The translations under genes were made by a program, and so were the position numbers. The notes beneath the pieces were generated by a model. It saw only the letters and a program-made list of their open reading frames with translations. It had not been told where the DNA came from and searched no databases. 20,234 bases of DNA from NCBI GenBank assembly GCA_902489145.1, contig CABTYV010000024.1, positions 1 to 20,234 on the forward strand, read 5' to 3'. This DNA comes from an uncultured Tissierellia bacterium. Lineage in GTDB: Bacteria; Bacillota; Clostridia; Tissierellales; Peptoniphilaceae. Shown here one piece after another: positions 1 through 8,313 of the stretch (position 1 is the stretch's first letter; every line of letters starts with the position of its first letter).

Positions 1-2390
1 GCTTTCTTCAGGCTTTCTACGTTATTTTCCACCACCTCCGGAAAGCCGCAGACCACCGGACAATTGATCTGATTTTGCGCCCGGTCGAACTCCTTGTGTT
101 CATAGAAAATGGAGGGGTACCAGATCAGGCCCACGCCGGAAGAAACCAGGCTCTCGATGTGTCCATTGACCAGCTTGGCGGGGTAGCAAACCGTCTCCGA
201 GGAAATGGAGGCCAGGCCCAGGTTATAAATAGCTCGTGAAGAGGGGGGCGATAGCTTGACGGGAAAGCCCAGACGGGTGAAAAAGGTGTGCCAGAGGGGG
301 TAGTTCTCGTAAAGGTTGAGGACCCGGGGGATCCCAACCGTTGGCAGGTCGGTCGAGCCTTCGGGCAGGGCCGTGTAATATTGAAAGAGCCGCTCCCACT
401 TGTAGCGGTAGAGATTGGGGATGGCCTTCCTTTCCTGGACAAGCCCGGCCCCCCGCTCACAGCGGTTGCCTGAAATATAGCGACTGCCGTCCGCAAAAAG
501 GTGGATGCTCAGCGCGCAGTTGTTGGTGCAGCGACCGCATCTGGCTGATTTTTGTTCATAATGGAAGTCCGAAAGGGCCTCCGGCCCTAACAAGGTGGAA
601 CGAATCGGCGCCTCCTCTGCTTCCGCCTTTTCACTCGTCCTTGCCTGATCTGCTTCCTCTGCCTTTTCCTTGGCTATCAGGGCCATCCCCATGGCGCCCA
701 TTAGACCGGCAATCCCCGGACGGGTCGCCTTGCGGCCGCTGATCAGCTCAAAGGCGCGCAGGATCCCGTCCCCATAGAAGGTGCCCCCCTGCACCACCAG
801 CTCTTCCCCGAGCTTGCGGGGATCGCGCACCTTAATCACCTTTTGAATGGCATTTTTGATCACCGAATAGCAAAGGCCAGCGGCAATATCTTCCACGGAC
901 GCACCCTCTTTTTGCGCCTGCTTCACCTTGGAATTCATGAAGACGGTACAGCGCGACCCCAGATCAGCCGGCGCCTTGGCTCGAATAGCGGCCTCTTGAA
1001 ATTCCGTTACACTCATGCCCACAGAGGCTGCAAAGGTGGATAAAAAAGAACCACAGCCGGAGGAACAGGACTCATTGAGCTGGATAGAATCGATAATGCC
1101 GTCTCGGATATGCATGGCCTTCATGTCCTGACCGCCGATATCCAAAATAAAATCAACCTTCGGATTAAAATAACGGGCGGCCGTATAGTGGGCAATGGTC
1201 TCGACCTCCCCCACATCGACATGAAGCGCAGCCTTGATGAAGTCCTCGCCATAGCCGCAAATGCCCGCTTGCGCGATCCAGGCCTTCGGGGAGAGGCGCG
1301 CATAGAGGCGCTTTAGGCTCTGAATGATATGCTCCAGGGGCTTGCCCAGATTGGGACCATACTCCGAAAATAGCAATTCCTGATGGGCACCCAGTAAGAC
1401 CAGCTTGGAGGTGGTGGAGCCGGCATCAATGCCCAAATAGGTCGGACCGACATAGGTCTCCAGGGCGCTTTCCGCCAAATCCTTGCTCCGGTGGTCCTCC
1501 ACAAATGCCTGATAATCCGCCTCCGACTCAAAAAGCGGCGCCAGGTGGGACTCCTCTGCCTCCTTTTCGGCCGAACCTGCTTCCAGCTTCTCAATCAGGT
1601 CGGAAAGGGGCTGGGCAGGGGCCTGTTCTGCAAGAAAGGCTGCTCCCCGGGCGACGAAAAGCTGGGCCTGGTCCGGCAGGGTAAAGTCATTGCCCGCCTG
1701 ACCCAGCGTCTCTTTAAAGCGCTGGCGCAGACCCGAAAGAAAATGAAGCGGCCCGCCCAAAAAAGTGATATGCCCCTTGATGGGCCGGCCACAAGCCAGG
1801 TTGGCGATGGTTTGATTGACCACCGACTGAAAAACCGAACGGGCGATATCTTCTTTCGAGGCCCCATCGTTTAACAGGGCCTGCACATCCGTTTTGGCAA
1901 ACACGCCACAGCGAGAAGCGATGGGATAAATCTTTTCCGCCTCCTTGGCCAGCTCATTGAGTCCGGCTGCATCCGTATCCAGCAGGCTCGCCATCTGATC
2001 GATGAAGGCACCGGTCCCCCCAGCGCAGATCGAATTCATCCGCTGCTCAATGTTGCCCGAAAGGTAGGTGATTTTGGAATCCTCTCCCCCCAGTTCAATA
2101 ATGACCTCCGTCTCCGGCTCCAGCCGTCGGATGGCCTCGGTCTCCGCAATGACCTCCTGGACAAAGGGGACCCCCAGCATCTCTTCTAAAATCATGCCGC
2201 CCGAACCGGTCACGGCCAGGGAAACCGAAGCGGCTCCCACCCGGTCCTGAAGGGCGCACAGCACCTGAGCGACGGTCGCTTTTACTTCTGATCGATGTCG
2301 ACGATAAACGGAGAAAATCACTTTTCCCTCCGCCATTGCATATAATTTTACGGTGGTGGATCCCACATCCAATCCCGCTACGATTTGCAT
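1..2390 (-). CDS. Large fused 2-hydroxyacyl-CoA dehydratase activase-type protein, C-terminus off the window
   Basis: The reading frame is open from ATG at 2390 to the left edge (796 codons plus 2 nt), so the C-terminus is missing. The start follows AGAAAGAGG. Two ASKHA-type activase domains (BcrAD/BadFG family) lie in tandem. The first, residues ~4-250, begins GLDVGSTTVKLY, has LGGEDSK near 100, CAGGTGAF near 123 and SRCGVF near 160. The second, ~317-570, has GIDAGSTTSK, IGGQDMK near 418, CSSGCGSF near 441 and GSRCTVF. The cysteines match those that hold the bridging [4Fe-4S] in HgdC-type activases. Then come a CGRCTNNC and GNRCERG cysteine cluster and a DUF2229-like segment (VGIPRVLNLYENYP). 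In characterised relatives the small activase uses ATP to drive an electron into a 2-hydroxyacyl-CoA dehydratase. This giant form of ~1400 residues is widespread in anaerobes, but its substrate is not established to my knowledge. Family assignment is firm; function is inferred. Confidence 0.93.
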   Translation of the reverse strand, partial: MQIVAGLDVGSTTVKLYAMAEGKVIFSVYRRHRSEVKATVAQVLCALQDRVGAASVSLAVTGSGGMILEEMLGVPFVQEVIAETEAIRRLEPETEVIIELGGEDSKITYLSGNIEQRMNSICAGGTGAFIDQMASLLDTDAAGLNELAKEAEKIYPIASRCGVFAKTDVQALLNDGASKEDIARSVFQSVVNQTIANLACGRPIKGHITFLGGPLHFLSGLRQRFKETLGQAGNDFTLPDQAQLFVARGAAFLAEQAPAQPLSDLIEKLEAGSAEKEAEESHLAPLFESEADYQAFVEDHRSKDLAESALETYVGPTYLGIDAGSTTSKLVLLGAHQELLFSEYGPNLGKPLEHIIQSLKRLYARLSPKAWIAQAGICGYGEDFIKAALHVDVGEVETIAHYTAARYFNPKVDFILDIGGQDMKAMHIRDGIIDSIQLNESCSSGCGSFLSTFAASVGMSVTEFQEAAIRAKAPADLGSRCTVFMNSKVKQAQKEGASVEDIAAGLCYSVIKNAIQKVIKVRDPRKLGEELVVQGGTFYGDGILRAFELISGRKATRPGIAGLMGAMGMALIAKEKAEEADQARTSEKAEAEEAPIRSTLLGPEALSDFHYEQKSARCGRCTNNCALSIHLFADGSRYISGNRCERGAGLVQERKAIPNLYRYKWERLFQYYTALPEGSTDLPTVGIPRVLNLYENYPLWHTFFTRLGFPVKLSPPSSRAIYNLGLASISSETVCYPAKLVNGHIESLVSSGVGLIWYPSIFYEHKEFDRAQNQINCPVVCGFPEVVENNVESLKK

Positions 2391-2406
2391 ACTTGCCTCT
2401 TTCTAA

Positions 2407-2441
2407 CACGAGTGGGTACGACTTCCCACGGCCCACTCGTG
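2407..2441 (-). promoter_or_regulatory. Hairpin in the 5' leader of the activase gene
   Basis: A perfect 10-bp inverted repeat, CACGAGTGGG (2407-2416) and CCCACTCGTG (2432-2441), encloses a 15-nt loop. In the minus-strand transcript it ends only a few nucleotides before the AGAAAGAGG ribosome binding site of the activase gene. The loop holds a second CCCAC (2425-2429) that can also pair with GTGGG at 2412-2416, so a shorter alternative hairpin competes with the long one. It could control translation or be a protein operator. No family is recognised. Confidence 0.5.
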
Positions 2442-2587
2442 AGCACGCTGCCGGCGGCTTGCCCAGCTTTGATTCCCTGAAAAGAAAAAGAATCAAATCG
2501 AGATTCCTATTTTATCACAGGATGGAAAGAGGGAGGTAAAGTCTCTGCAAAGTCGCCCGCCTTTCTGAAAAAAGGCCCTTTTCTCAA

Positions 2588-2663
2588 AAAATGGGGTAGA
2601 ATAATTTAGATTGATTGCCATGGGGACTGCCCCCATTTTATAAAGCAGGCGGTGGCCCGCCTG
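2588..2663 (+). promoter_or_regulatory. Competing hairpins in the probable fprA leader
   Basis: AAAATGGGG (2588-2596) is exactly complementary to CCCCATTTT (2631-2639) across 34 nt. A second ATGGGG (2620-2625) can pair with the same CCCCAT at 2631-2636 in a tight 5-nt-loop hairpin, which is followed by TTTTA. The two pairings exclude each other. A third hairpin, CAGGCGG (2646-2652) with CCGCCTG (2657-2663) and a 4-nt loop, follows at once. This resembles an attenuator-like arrangement about 70-145 nt before the fprA start, but no known riboswitch class is recognised and the transcription start is not known. Confidence 0.4.
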
Positions 2664-2677
2664 ATTGTTGAAATTCT

Positions 2678-2704
2678 GCCGAACCGGTGCGCGCCGAATC
2701 GGTG
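2678..2704. repeat. Tandem 15-bp-period repeat before fprA, possible operator
   Basis: GCCGAACCGGTG (2678-2689) and GCCGAATCGGTG (2693-2704) match at 11 of 12 positions and are 15 bp apart. They lie 28-54 bp upstream of the fprA start codon. Direct repeats in this place could be regulator binding sites or could alter the leader structure. No regulator is identified. Confidence 0.4.
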
Positions 2705-2731
2705 TCATCGAACCTTTAGAAAGGGGTTTTT

Positions 2732-3967
2732 ATGATCAACACCATCAAAATGAACGACTTTATGACCTATCTGGGGGTCAACGACCGGGATACGGCCCTC
2801 TTCGAAAATCAGTGGCCCCTGCCTTACGGCATTTCCTACAATGCCTACTTGATTCAGGATGAAAAGACCTGCCTCATGGATACGGTCAAATCCACTGAGA
2901 TCAATCAGTTTCTGTCCATCCTCCAGGCAAGCCTAAATGGAAAAGATCTGGATTATATCGTCGTCCACCACGTCGAGCCGGATCACTCCTCGGGACTGAC
3001 CGTGGTCCGTTCCCTCTACCCTCAGGCCAAGCTGGTGGGCAATGCCAAGACCTTTGACCTGCTTGAATCCTTCTACCACATCGACGAAGCAGACCGCATT
3101 GTGGTCGATGAGGGTGACACCCTTTCTCTGGGCAGTAAAACGCTGACCTTTTATAAAACGCCCATGGTGCATTGGCCGGAGTCCATGGTTTCCTACCTGG
3201 AGGAGGATGCCATTCTCTTCTCCCAGGATATTTTTGGCACCTACGGCGCTTTAGAGGGGGCCATCTTTGATGATGAGGTTTCCCGCCGGTCCCACTACGC
3301 CGAGGAAGCCGCCCGCTATTATGTCAATATTGTCTCCAAATATAACAAGATGGCCGGCAAAGCCCTGGAGAAGCTGGGCGGACTAGAGATCCAGATGATC
3401 TGCCCGGACCATGGCCCCGTCTGGCGGTCTAAGCCGGAGGAAATGCTGGCCCTTTACAACAATCTGACTCAGTTTAAAGTCGAATCCTCCGTGACCATCG
3501 TCTATGGATCGATGTACGGCAACACCCAATCGGCTGCTGAGCTGGTAGCCCGGACCCTGGCGGAGGAAGGGATTCGGGATATTAAAATGTACGATGTCTC
3601 AAAGACAGACCACTCCTACATTCAAACGGAATGCTGGAAATCACGGGGGATCATTTTAGGCGCCTGCACCTATGACCGTAAGCTCTTCCCTCCGATGAAA
3701 AATTTGTGCGGGCTGCTGGATGAAAACAAGATGCAAAACCATGTCCTGGGCATCTTTGGCAACTACTCCTGGGCCAGCGGTGGCCTGGAGGGCCTACAGG
3801 CTTTTGCCGAGGGCCAAAAGGGCTATGAGCTGGCGGAGCCCCAGCCCAATATCCACTCCTCCCTGGACGACTCGGTCACAGAGGAGCTTATCGCCATGGC
3901 CAAGGCGGTGGCGGCGGGCGTAAAAGCCCATCAGGAGGAGGACCAGTCCACCTCCTTTGCCCTTTAA
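2732..3967 (+). CDS. fprA: Class A flavodiiron protein (FprA family)
   Basis: This is a soluble 411-residue enzyme that reduces O2 to water, or NO to N2O, with electrons passed through FMN to a diiron site. Residues 1-~250 form the metallo-beta-lactamase-like diiron domain. The expected ligands are all visible: H80-x-E82-x-D84 in HHVEPDHS, H147 in MVHWPE, D166 in SQDIFG and H227 in CPDHGP. Residues ~254-400 are a flavodoxin domain with the FMN phosphate loop YGSMYGNT at 258-265. Length is that of the basic two-domain class A form, with no rubredoxin or flavin reductase fused. The start follows AAAGGGG at 5-nt spacing. It is divergent from the activase-like gene and 81 bp upstream of gpmI. A role in oxygen or NO protection is inferred from the family. 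Confidence 0.95.
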   Translation: MINTIKMNDFMTYLGVNDRDTALFENQWPLPYGISYNAYLIQDEKTCLMDTVKSTEINQFLSILQASLNGKDLDYIVVHHVEPDHSSGLTVVRSLYPQAKLVGNAKTFDLLESFYHIDEADRIVVDEGDTLSLGSKTLTFYKTPMVHWPESMVSYLEEDAILFSQDIFGTYGALEGAIFDDEVSRRSHYAEEAARYYVNIVSKYNKMAGKALEKLGGLEIQMICPDHGPVWRSKPEEMLALYNNLTQFKVESSVTIVYGSMYGNTQSAAELVARTLAEEGIRDIKMYDVSKTDHSYIQTECWKSRGIILGACTYDRKLFPPMKNLCGLLDENKMQNHVLGIFGNYSWASGGLEGLQAFAEGQKGYELAEPQPNIHSSLDDSVTEELIAMAKAVAAGVKAHQEEDQSTSFAL

Positions 3968-3981
3968 AAAACGGTGCGCCG

Positions 3982-4008
3982 AAAGGGCAGAAGCCCCTTT
4001 TGGGGTTT
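3982..4008 (+). terminator. Weak hairpin between fprA and gpmI
   Basis: AAGCCCC (3991-3997) and GGGGTTT (4002-4008) form a TTTT-loop hairpin with one G-T pair. AAAGGG (3982-3987) can instead pair with CCCTTT (3995-4000). No clean T-run follows, so at most this attenuates read-through; gpmI may be partly co-transcribed with fprA. Confidence 0.3.
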
Positions 4009-4048
4009 CCATTCGCGTGTTTCAAAAAACTAGAAAGAAGGCAACGCT

Positions 4049-5656
4049 ATGGCTATCAAAAAGAAAGTGGTATTGATCGTGATGGACGGCGTGGGCATCA
4101 GTCCCAAGGGCAAGGAAGCGGGCGATGCGGTCCTGGCTGCCCACACGCCAGTTCTGGATCGGCTAATGAAGGAATGTCCTACCATGCTCTTGCGGGCGCA
4201 CGGTCCGGCCGTAGGACTGCCCTCCGAGGAAGACATGGGCAATTCAGAGGTGGGTCACAATGCTTTGGGCTGCGGCCAGATCTATGCCCAGGGGGCCAAG
4301 CTGGTCAACCAGTCCATCGAATCCGGTCGAATTTTTCAATCCGAAGCCTGGCAGGCTGCCATCGCCCATGCCCGCTCTGAAAATGGAGCCCTTCATTTCA
4401 TCGGCTTGCTCTCCGATGGCAATGTCCACTCCCATATCGATCAGGTGAAAGCCCTCATTCGTCAGAGCAAGGCCGAAGGGATCGAGCGGGTCTACCTCCA
4501 CGCCCTCCTCGACGGCCGCGATGTGCCTCCCACCTCTGCGCTCACTTATATTAGAGACATGGAAGCTTTTTTCGCCTCCCTCAAGGATGCTCACTTCCAG
4601 GCCGCCTTGGCTTCGGGTGGCGGACGGATGGTCGTGACCATGGACCGCTACCAGGCTGATTGGTCTATGGTAGAACGCGGCTGGGCGGCCCATGTCCATG
4701 GACAGGCACCCCATCAGTTTGCCAATGCAGAAGAGGCGTACGAAAGCCTGCGCAAGGAAACTGGCAAAATCGACCAGGACCTGCCCCCCTTCGTTTTGGT
4801 TCGTGACGGTCAGCCAATCGGTCCCGTGATGGATCAGGATTCGGTGCTCTTCTTTAACTTCCGGGGAGATCGGGCGATTGAAATTTCCATGGCCTTCGAT
4901 GATGACGACTTCCCCTACTTCGACCGGGGGCGCCGGCCCCACTGCTACTATGCCGGCCTGCTCGAGTATGATGGCGACCTCCATATCCCCCGCCATTACC
5001 TGGTGGAGCCCCCTCAGATCAAAAACACCCTAACCGAGTTTTTGGTGCAAGCGGGCGTGAAGGAATTTGCCTGCTCCGAGACCCAGAAATTTGGCCATGT
5101 CACCTATTTCTGGAATGGCAATCGGAGCGAAAAATTTTCCGAAGCGTTGGAGGACTGGCTGGAAATTCCCTCCGATAACGTCTCCTTTGACCTCCGTCCC
5201 TGGATGAAATCGGCAGAAATCGCCGATGCCCTGATCCAGGCGATGGAAAAAGAGACCTATGGTTTTCTGCGGGTGAATTTTGCCAACGGGGATATGGTGG
5301 GCCATACCGGCGTATTTGACTCGGTGCGCATTGCCATCGAGTCGGTCGACCTGGCCCTCAAGCGCATCCTGCCCGTCGCAAAGGAGCTGGGCTATACGCT
5401 CTTGATCACCGCTGATCACGGCAACTCCGATGATATGGTGCAGAAGGATAAGAAAACAGGGGCGCTCATTCCCAAAACCTCTCATTCCCTCAATCCGGTC
5501 CCCTTCATCCTGGTTGACTCGGACCAAAGCACCCCCCTTTCCCTGGATCAGGACCGGTCCAACATCGCAGGCCTGGCCAATGTGGCCGCCACCGTCGTGG
5601 ATCTCATGGGCCTCACGCCCCCGGCCGAATGGGAGCCCAGCCTGCTCAAACGCTAG
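4049..5656 (+). CDS. gpmI: 2,3-bisphosphoglycerate-independent phosphoglycerate mutase
   Basis: This enzyme interconverts 3-phosphoglycerate and 2-phosphoglycerate in glycolysis in the cytosol. It belongs to the alkaline phosphatase superfamily and uses two metal ions, usually Mn2+. Visible active-site residues are D13 (VMDGVG), the phosphoserine nucleophile S66 (MGNSEVGH), D415 and H419 (NGDMVGHTG), D456-H457 (TADHGNS) and H479 (TSHS). The phosphotransferase insert carries LLDGRDVPPTS (153-163). Its substrate loop reads GRMVVTMDRYQADW, not the GRYYAMDRDNRW form usual in Bacillus or E. coli. At 535 residues it is longer than the common ~510. This points to the longer form that, from memory, also includes plant and trypanosome enzymes. 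The start follows AGAAAGAAGG. Confidence 0.96.
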   Translation: MAIKKKVVLIVMDGVGISPKGKEAGDAVLAAHTPVLDRLMKECPTMLLRAHGPAVGLPSEEDMGNSEVGHNALGCGQIYAQGAKLVNQSIESGRIFQSEAWQAAIAHARSENGALHFIGLLSDGNVHSHIDQVKALIRQSKAEGIERVYLHALLDGRDVPPTSALTYIRDMEAFFASLKDAHFQAALASGGGRMVVTMDRYQADWSMVERGWAAHVHGQAPHQFANAEEAYESLRKETGKIDQDLPPFVLVRDGQPIGPVMDQDSVLFFNFRGDRAIEISMAFDDDDFPYFDRGRRPHCYYAGLLEYDGDLHIPRHYLVEPPQIKNTLTEFLVQAGVKEFACSETQKFGHVTYFWNGNRSEKFSEALEDWLEIPSDNVSFDLRPWMKSAEIADALIQAMEKETYGFLRVNFANGDMVGHTGVFDSVRIAIESVDLALKRILPVAKELGYTLLITADHGNSDDMVQKDKKTGALIPKTSHSLNPVPFILVDSDQSTPLSLDQDRSNIAGLANVAATVVDLMGLTPPAEWEPSLLKR

Positions 5657-5705
5657 CAACGCCCCCGCTTCCATTTGACACAGGGAGCCTCCATCAAATT
5701 AAAAA

Positions 5706-5745
5706 GGAAGGCGCTCGGACCATCCGAGCGCCTTCCTTTTTTTTT
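5706..5745. terminator. Strong bidirectional intrinsic terminator
   Basis: A perfect 14-bp stem, GGAAGGCGCTCGGA (5706-5719) with TCCGAGCGCCTTCC (5723-5736), has a 3-nt loop. Nine T residues follow on the plus strand and five A residues precede it, giving a U-run on the minus strand as well. It sits between convergent gpmI and the ABC permease and can stop transcription from both sides. A small GGGG/CCCC hairpin (5762-5775) just past the permease stop adds to this on the minus side. Confidence 0.93.
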
Positions 5746-5775
5746 GATTTCCCGCTTTTTAGGGGACGCAGCCCC

Positions 5776-7485
5776 TTAACGGTGATACTTTTTGAAATGC
5801 TGGTCCGCCCGTCCAAAGACCAAATAGGTGCTCACGGCAAAGGCAACCAGGCAAAAGCTCAAGACAATCGGCCCTACAAAGCGCAAATCAATCGAAAGCT
5901 TCCAAATGGCCAATCCCAACAGGACCGGCAGGCCCATGGAGAGGAAAAGACCCACAAAGGCATTTTTACTCTGCTTGACCGCCTTCATTTCATCCTGCCA
6001 GTCCAGCTTGGGGCTCAAGACGTCGATGCAGTAATCGATCATGGCCAGGGTGAGGGACAGCACGATCAAGCCAAGCAAGGCAGGCAGCAAATAATCAAAG
6101 CGCAGCCCCACCGGAATCAGGGTCAAAAGAAGAAGGAGGAGTCCGGGAAGGACGCCAAACAGATAGGCGCAGGAAAACTGCGCAAGATAGATTTTCGCCG
6201 GAGAGACGGGCAGGACCTTGAGCGCCTCAATATGTCGCCCGTCCCGGGTCACCGCAGTCGCCGTCGGCGCAGCCATCATCGTTAGAAAACCGATTCCTCC
6301 GCCGACCAGAAGGCCCGCGTTCATCGCTCCCCCCACCAGCTCCATCAGTTCCCCTACCTTGGCTTGAATGATGGGCAGACTGAGCCCCATCTTCATGATC
6401 TCATCCCAATTCTGGATGAGGGGGACCAGGAGGACGATCAAAAACCAGAAGGGCAGAAAAAGGGAGGAGACCACCACATTCATCATATAAGCGGAAACCC
6501 GCATGGTCAGCAATTTTTCCCAATGCAAAAGGGCCCTAAACGAACTCGTTTTCCGGTTCACATAGCGGTCTCGCTGGTCACTGCTGATCCTTTTCCGCCG
6601 CTCCGACCCTGCGGAAAGGGAGGTGATCACCCGGAAATAGAGGGGTCCCGCAAGAACAGAGAAGAGCAGCAGGCTCGCGATGCTCACTGCGAGGCAGAGG
6701 CCAAGACCGGCCAGGAAGGATGCGACACCGGTCCCGTTGACCATCAGCTGGCTGCCCCAGACGGCCGGAAAGAGGATCCGGCCCAGCTTTATGGCGCTCG
6801 AATCGGCCGCCATCAGGCCGCTTTTTATCATGCTCTCCTGGGTGATGTCCTTTGTGAAATTCATCATGCCAAAGTAGAAAAGGATGCCCAGGGCCATCAT
6901 CACAAGCCCCATAAGAAAGTTAATCCGGTTCTTATTGCGCAGGGCCGGCACCAGCTGAAGGATGATCAAAAAGACCAGGCCCAACAGACAGATGGGCCAG
7001 AAGGGCAGGGCCAGGAGGCCCAGGATCCAGCCGATCAAGGCTCTCAGATCAAAGGCGGCCGCCATCGCACCGATCAGGACCGGAACGCCGAACATGGCCA
7101 TGGAGAGCAGGCCATACAGATAGGCCGCCACCATCTTAGACAGGGCAATTTCCCAAGGCTTGAAGGGCATAGTCATATAGACCTGAGTATCCTCCGAAAA
7201 AAAGAGGATCAGGGGCACGCCCACCAAGCCGATCCAAATGGTCACCAGGGTCATGCTCAAAAAGGAGAAGGTCGAAAAAGCATCCCCCAGCCCGCGCGCG
7301 TGGAAGCTCTTGGCCATCCCATAGGAGGCAAAGCCCAGAAAGCCGATGAGATAGGCGGCCATCAATAAAAACAGGAGGACCATCCCCAGCTTCTGCAGGC
7401 GGGTCCTTTTCTTGGCCGAGGAAGGAGAAATCGAGGAAAAGCCCTCTCGAATGCTGACCTTGAGCAGACTAAGAAAGCGACGCAT
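5776..7485 (-). CDS. ABC-2 type exporter permease, EcsB-like
   Basis: This is a polytopic membrane protein of 569 residues with roughly twelve hydrophobic segments, the first near 33-55. It appears to be built from two related halves. A conserved cytoplasmic signature occurs twice: SEDTQVYMTMPFKPWEIALSK near 98-117 and TRDGRHIEALKVLPVSP near 413-429. Charged residues dominate the central linker (~295-320). Both features fit ABC-2 permeases paired with EcsA-type ATPases. The start (ATG at 7485, preceded by GGGGGGGAGG) overlaps the end of the ATPase gene by 17 nt, so the two are translationally coupled and form one transporter. The substrate cannot be read from sequence. Confidence 0.88.
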   Translation of the reverse strand: MRRFLSLLKVSIREGFSSISPSSAKKRTRLQKLGMVLLFLLMAAYLIGFLGFASYGMAKSFHARGLGDAFSTFSFLSMTLVTIWIGLVGVPLILFFSEDTQVYMTMPFKPWEIALSKMVAAYLYGLLSMAMFGVPVLIGAMAAAFDLRALIGWILGLLALPFWPICLLGLVFLIILQLVPALRNKNRINFLMGLVMMALGILFYFGMMNFTKDITQESMIKSGLMAADSSAIKLGRILFPAVWGSQLMVNGTGVASFLAGLGLCLAVSIASLLLFSVLAGPLYFRVITSLSAGSERRKRISSDQRDRYVNRKTSSFRALLHWEKLLTMRVSAYMMNVVVSSLFLPFWFLIVLLVPLIQNWDEIMKMGLSLPIIQAKVGELMELVGGAMNAGLLVGGGIGFLTMMAAPTATAVTRDGRHIEALKVLPVSPAKIYLAQFSCAYLFGVLPGLLLLLLTLIPVGLRFDYLLPALLGLIVLSLTLAMIDYCIDVLSPKLDWQDEMKAVKQSKNAFVGLFLSMGLPVLLGLAIWKLSIDLRFVGPIVLSFCLVAFAVSTYLVFGRADQHFKKYHR

Positions 7486-8257
7486 GATCCTCCCCCCCTT
7501 CCCGATCCGCTTGAAGTTGATCCGCGCTCTCTTTGATCACCATCGAACCCGTTATAATCAGGAAGATTTCTTCCAGGCTCTTCTCCGGATAGCGGGATCG
7601 GAGGGCTTCCAGAGTCCCGGTGTAAGTGATCTTGCCCTTATTGATGATGGCAATCTGATCACAAAGCTTTTCGGCCACCTCCAGAACGTGCGTCGAAAAA
7701 AGGACCATATTGCCCGCCTTGGCGTGGGCCTTCATCCGCTGTTTCAACAGGTAGGACGACTGGGGATCCAGCCCCGTCATGGGCTCATCCATTATCCAAA
7801 GCTTGGGATCATGCATGAGGCAGGCGATGATATGAATCTTTTGACGCATGCCATGAGAATAGGTTTCGATCTTATCATTGACGGCGTCAGCCATCTCAAA
7901 TTCCTGAAGCAGTGCGTCCAGCCGTTCCTTTCGGTCCGCTTCTGCAACCTGATAAACATCGCAGATAAATTTGATGTACTCCATCCCCTTGAGGTGGATG
8001 AAAAGGTCCGGATTGTCCGAAATATAGCCAAACTCCATCTTGGCCTCTTCCGGTTCCTGGTCCATGTCATGGCCGTTGAGGACGATTTTTCCTTCGTCCG
8101 GGGTTAAAATGCCCGTGAGCATTTTTAAGGTGGTCGTCTTTCCTGCACCATTCGGACCGATAAAGCCGGTAATGGTGCCCGGCTCCAAGCACAGGGAAAC
8201 GCCGTCTACCGCCTGTTTATCGCCAAAGCGCTTGGAAACTCCATCGATAACGATCAT
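7469..8257 (-). CDS. ABC transporter ATP-binding protein, EcsA-like
   Basis: This 262-residue nucleotide-binding subunit powers the permease encoded just downstream. Walker A is GPNGAGKTT (34-42), the signature is YSHGMRQK (133-140), Walker B with the catalytic Glu is LWIMDEP (153-159) and the switch histidine is H190 in STH. The Q-loop position reads GYISDNPD, with Asp where Gln is usual; acidic residues there are familiar in EcsA-type exporters. The start follows AGGAGG at 5-nt spacing. The C-terminal tail is read through a run of seven G (plus-strand C7 at 7492-7498), which also forms part of the permease ribosome binding site. Confidence 0.93.
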   Translation of the reverse strand: MIVIDGVSKRFGDKQAVDGVSLCLEPGTITGFIGPNGAGKTTTLKMLTGILTPDEGKIVLNGHDMDQEPEEAKMEFGYISDNPDLFIHLKGMEYIKFICDVYQVAEADRKERLDALLQEFEMADAVNDKIETYSHGMRQKIHIIACLMHDPKLWIMDEPMTGLDPQSSYLLKQRMKAHAKAGNMVLFSTHVLEVAEKLCDQIAIINKGKITYTGTLEALRSRYPEKSLEEIFLIITGSMVIKESADQLQADREGGEDHASLS

Positions 8258-8313
8258 AGGTCCTCCTATTTCTAGGGCTCATTACACAATCCTTTTTCAA
8301 CACCGACTTTTTG

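Larger units (their letters stand above)
2391..2731. other. Divergent intergenic region between the activase gene and fprA
   Basis: This 341-bp spacer has no convincing gene. Besides the leader hairpin at 2407-2441 it holds an 8-bp inverted repeat TTTGATTC/GAATCAAA (2468-2475 and 2490-2497), a cluster of competing hairpins at 2588-2663 and a tandem repeat at 2678-2704. For the minus-strand gene a weak -10 candidate TAAAAT lies at 2509-2514. For fprA, TAGAAT at 2597-2602 is a possible -10. Neither has a good -35, so both start sites are uncertain. Confidence 0.6.

Noticed and set aside
1..2390. Several separate small ORFs on both strands
   Set aside because: One continuous minus-strand frame with two activase domains covers the whole stretch; it lacks a stop only because the window ends inside it.
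4244..5674. Long minus-strand ORFs of 250 and 214 codons
   Set aside because: Both lie antisense to gpmI, which is complete and conserved.
6364..7368. 334-codon plus-strand ORF
   Set aside because: It is a shadow of the ABC permease; the translation is rich in His, Gln and Gly repeats that mirror hydrophobic codons on the other strand.
7469..7498. Programmed frameshift fusing the ABC ATPase and permease as the normal product
   Set aside because: The permease has its own good ribosome binding site and ATG, and split EcsAB-type genes are usual; slippage is kept only as a possibility.
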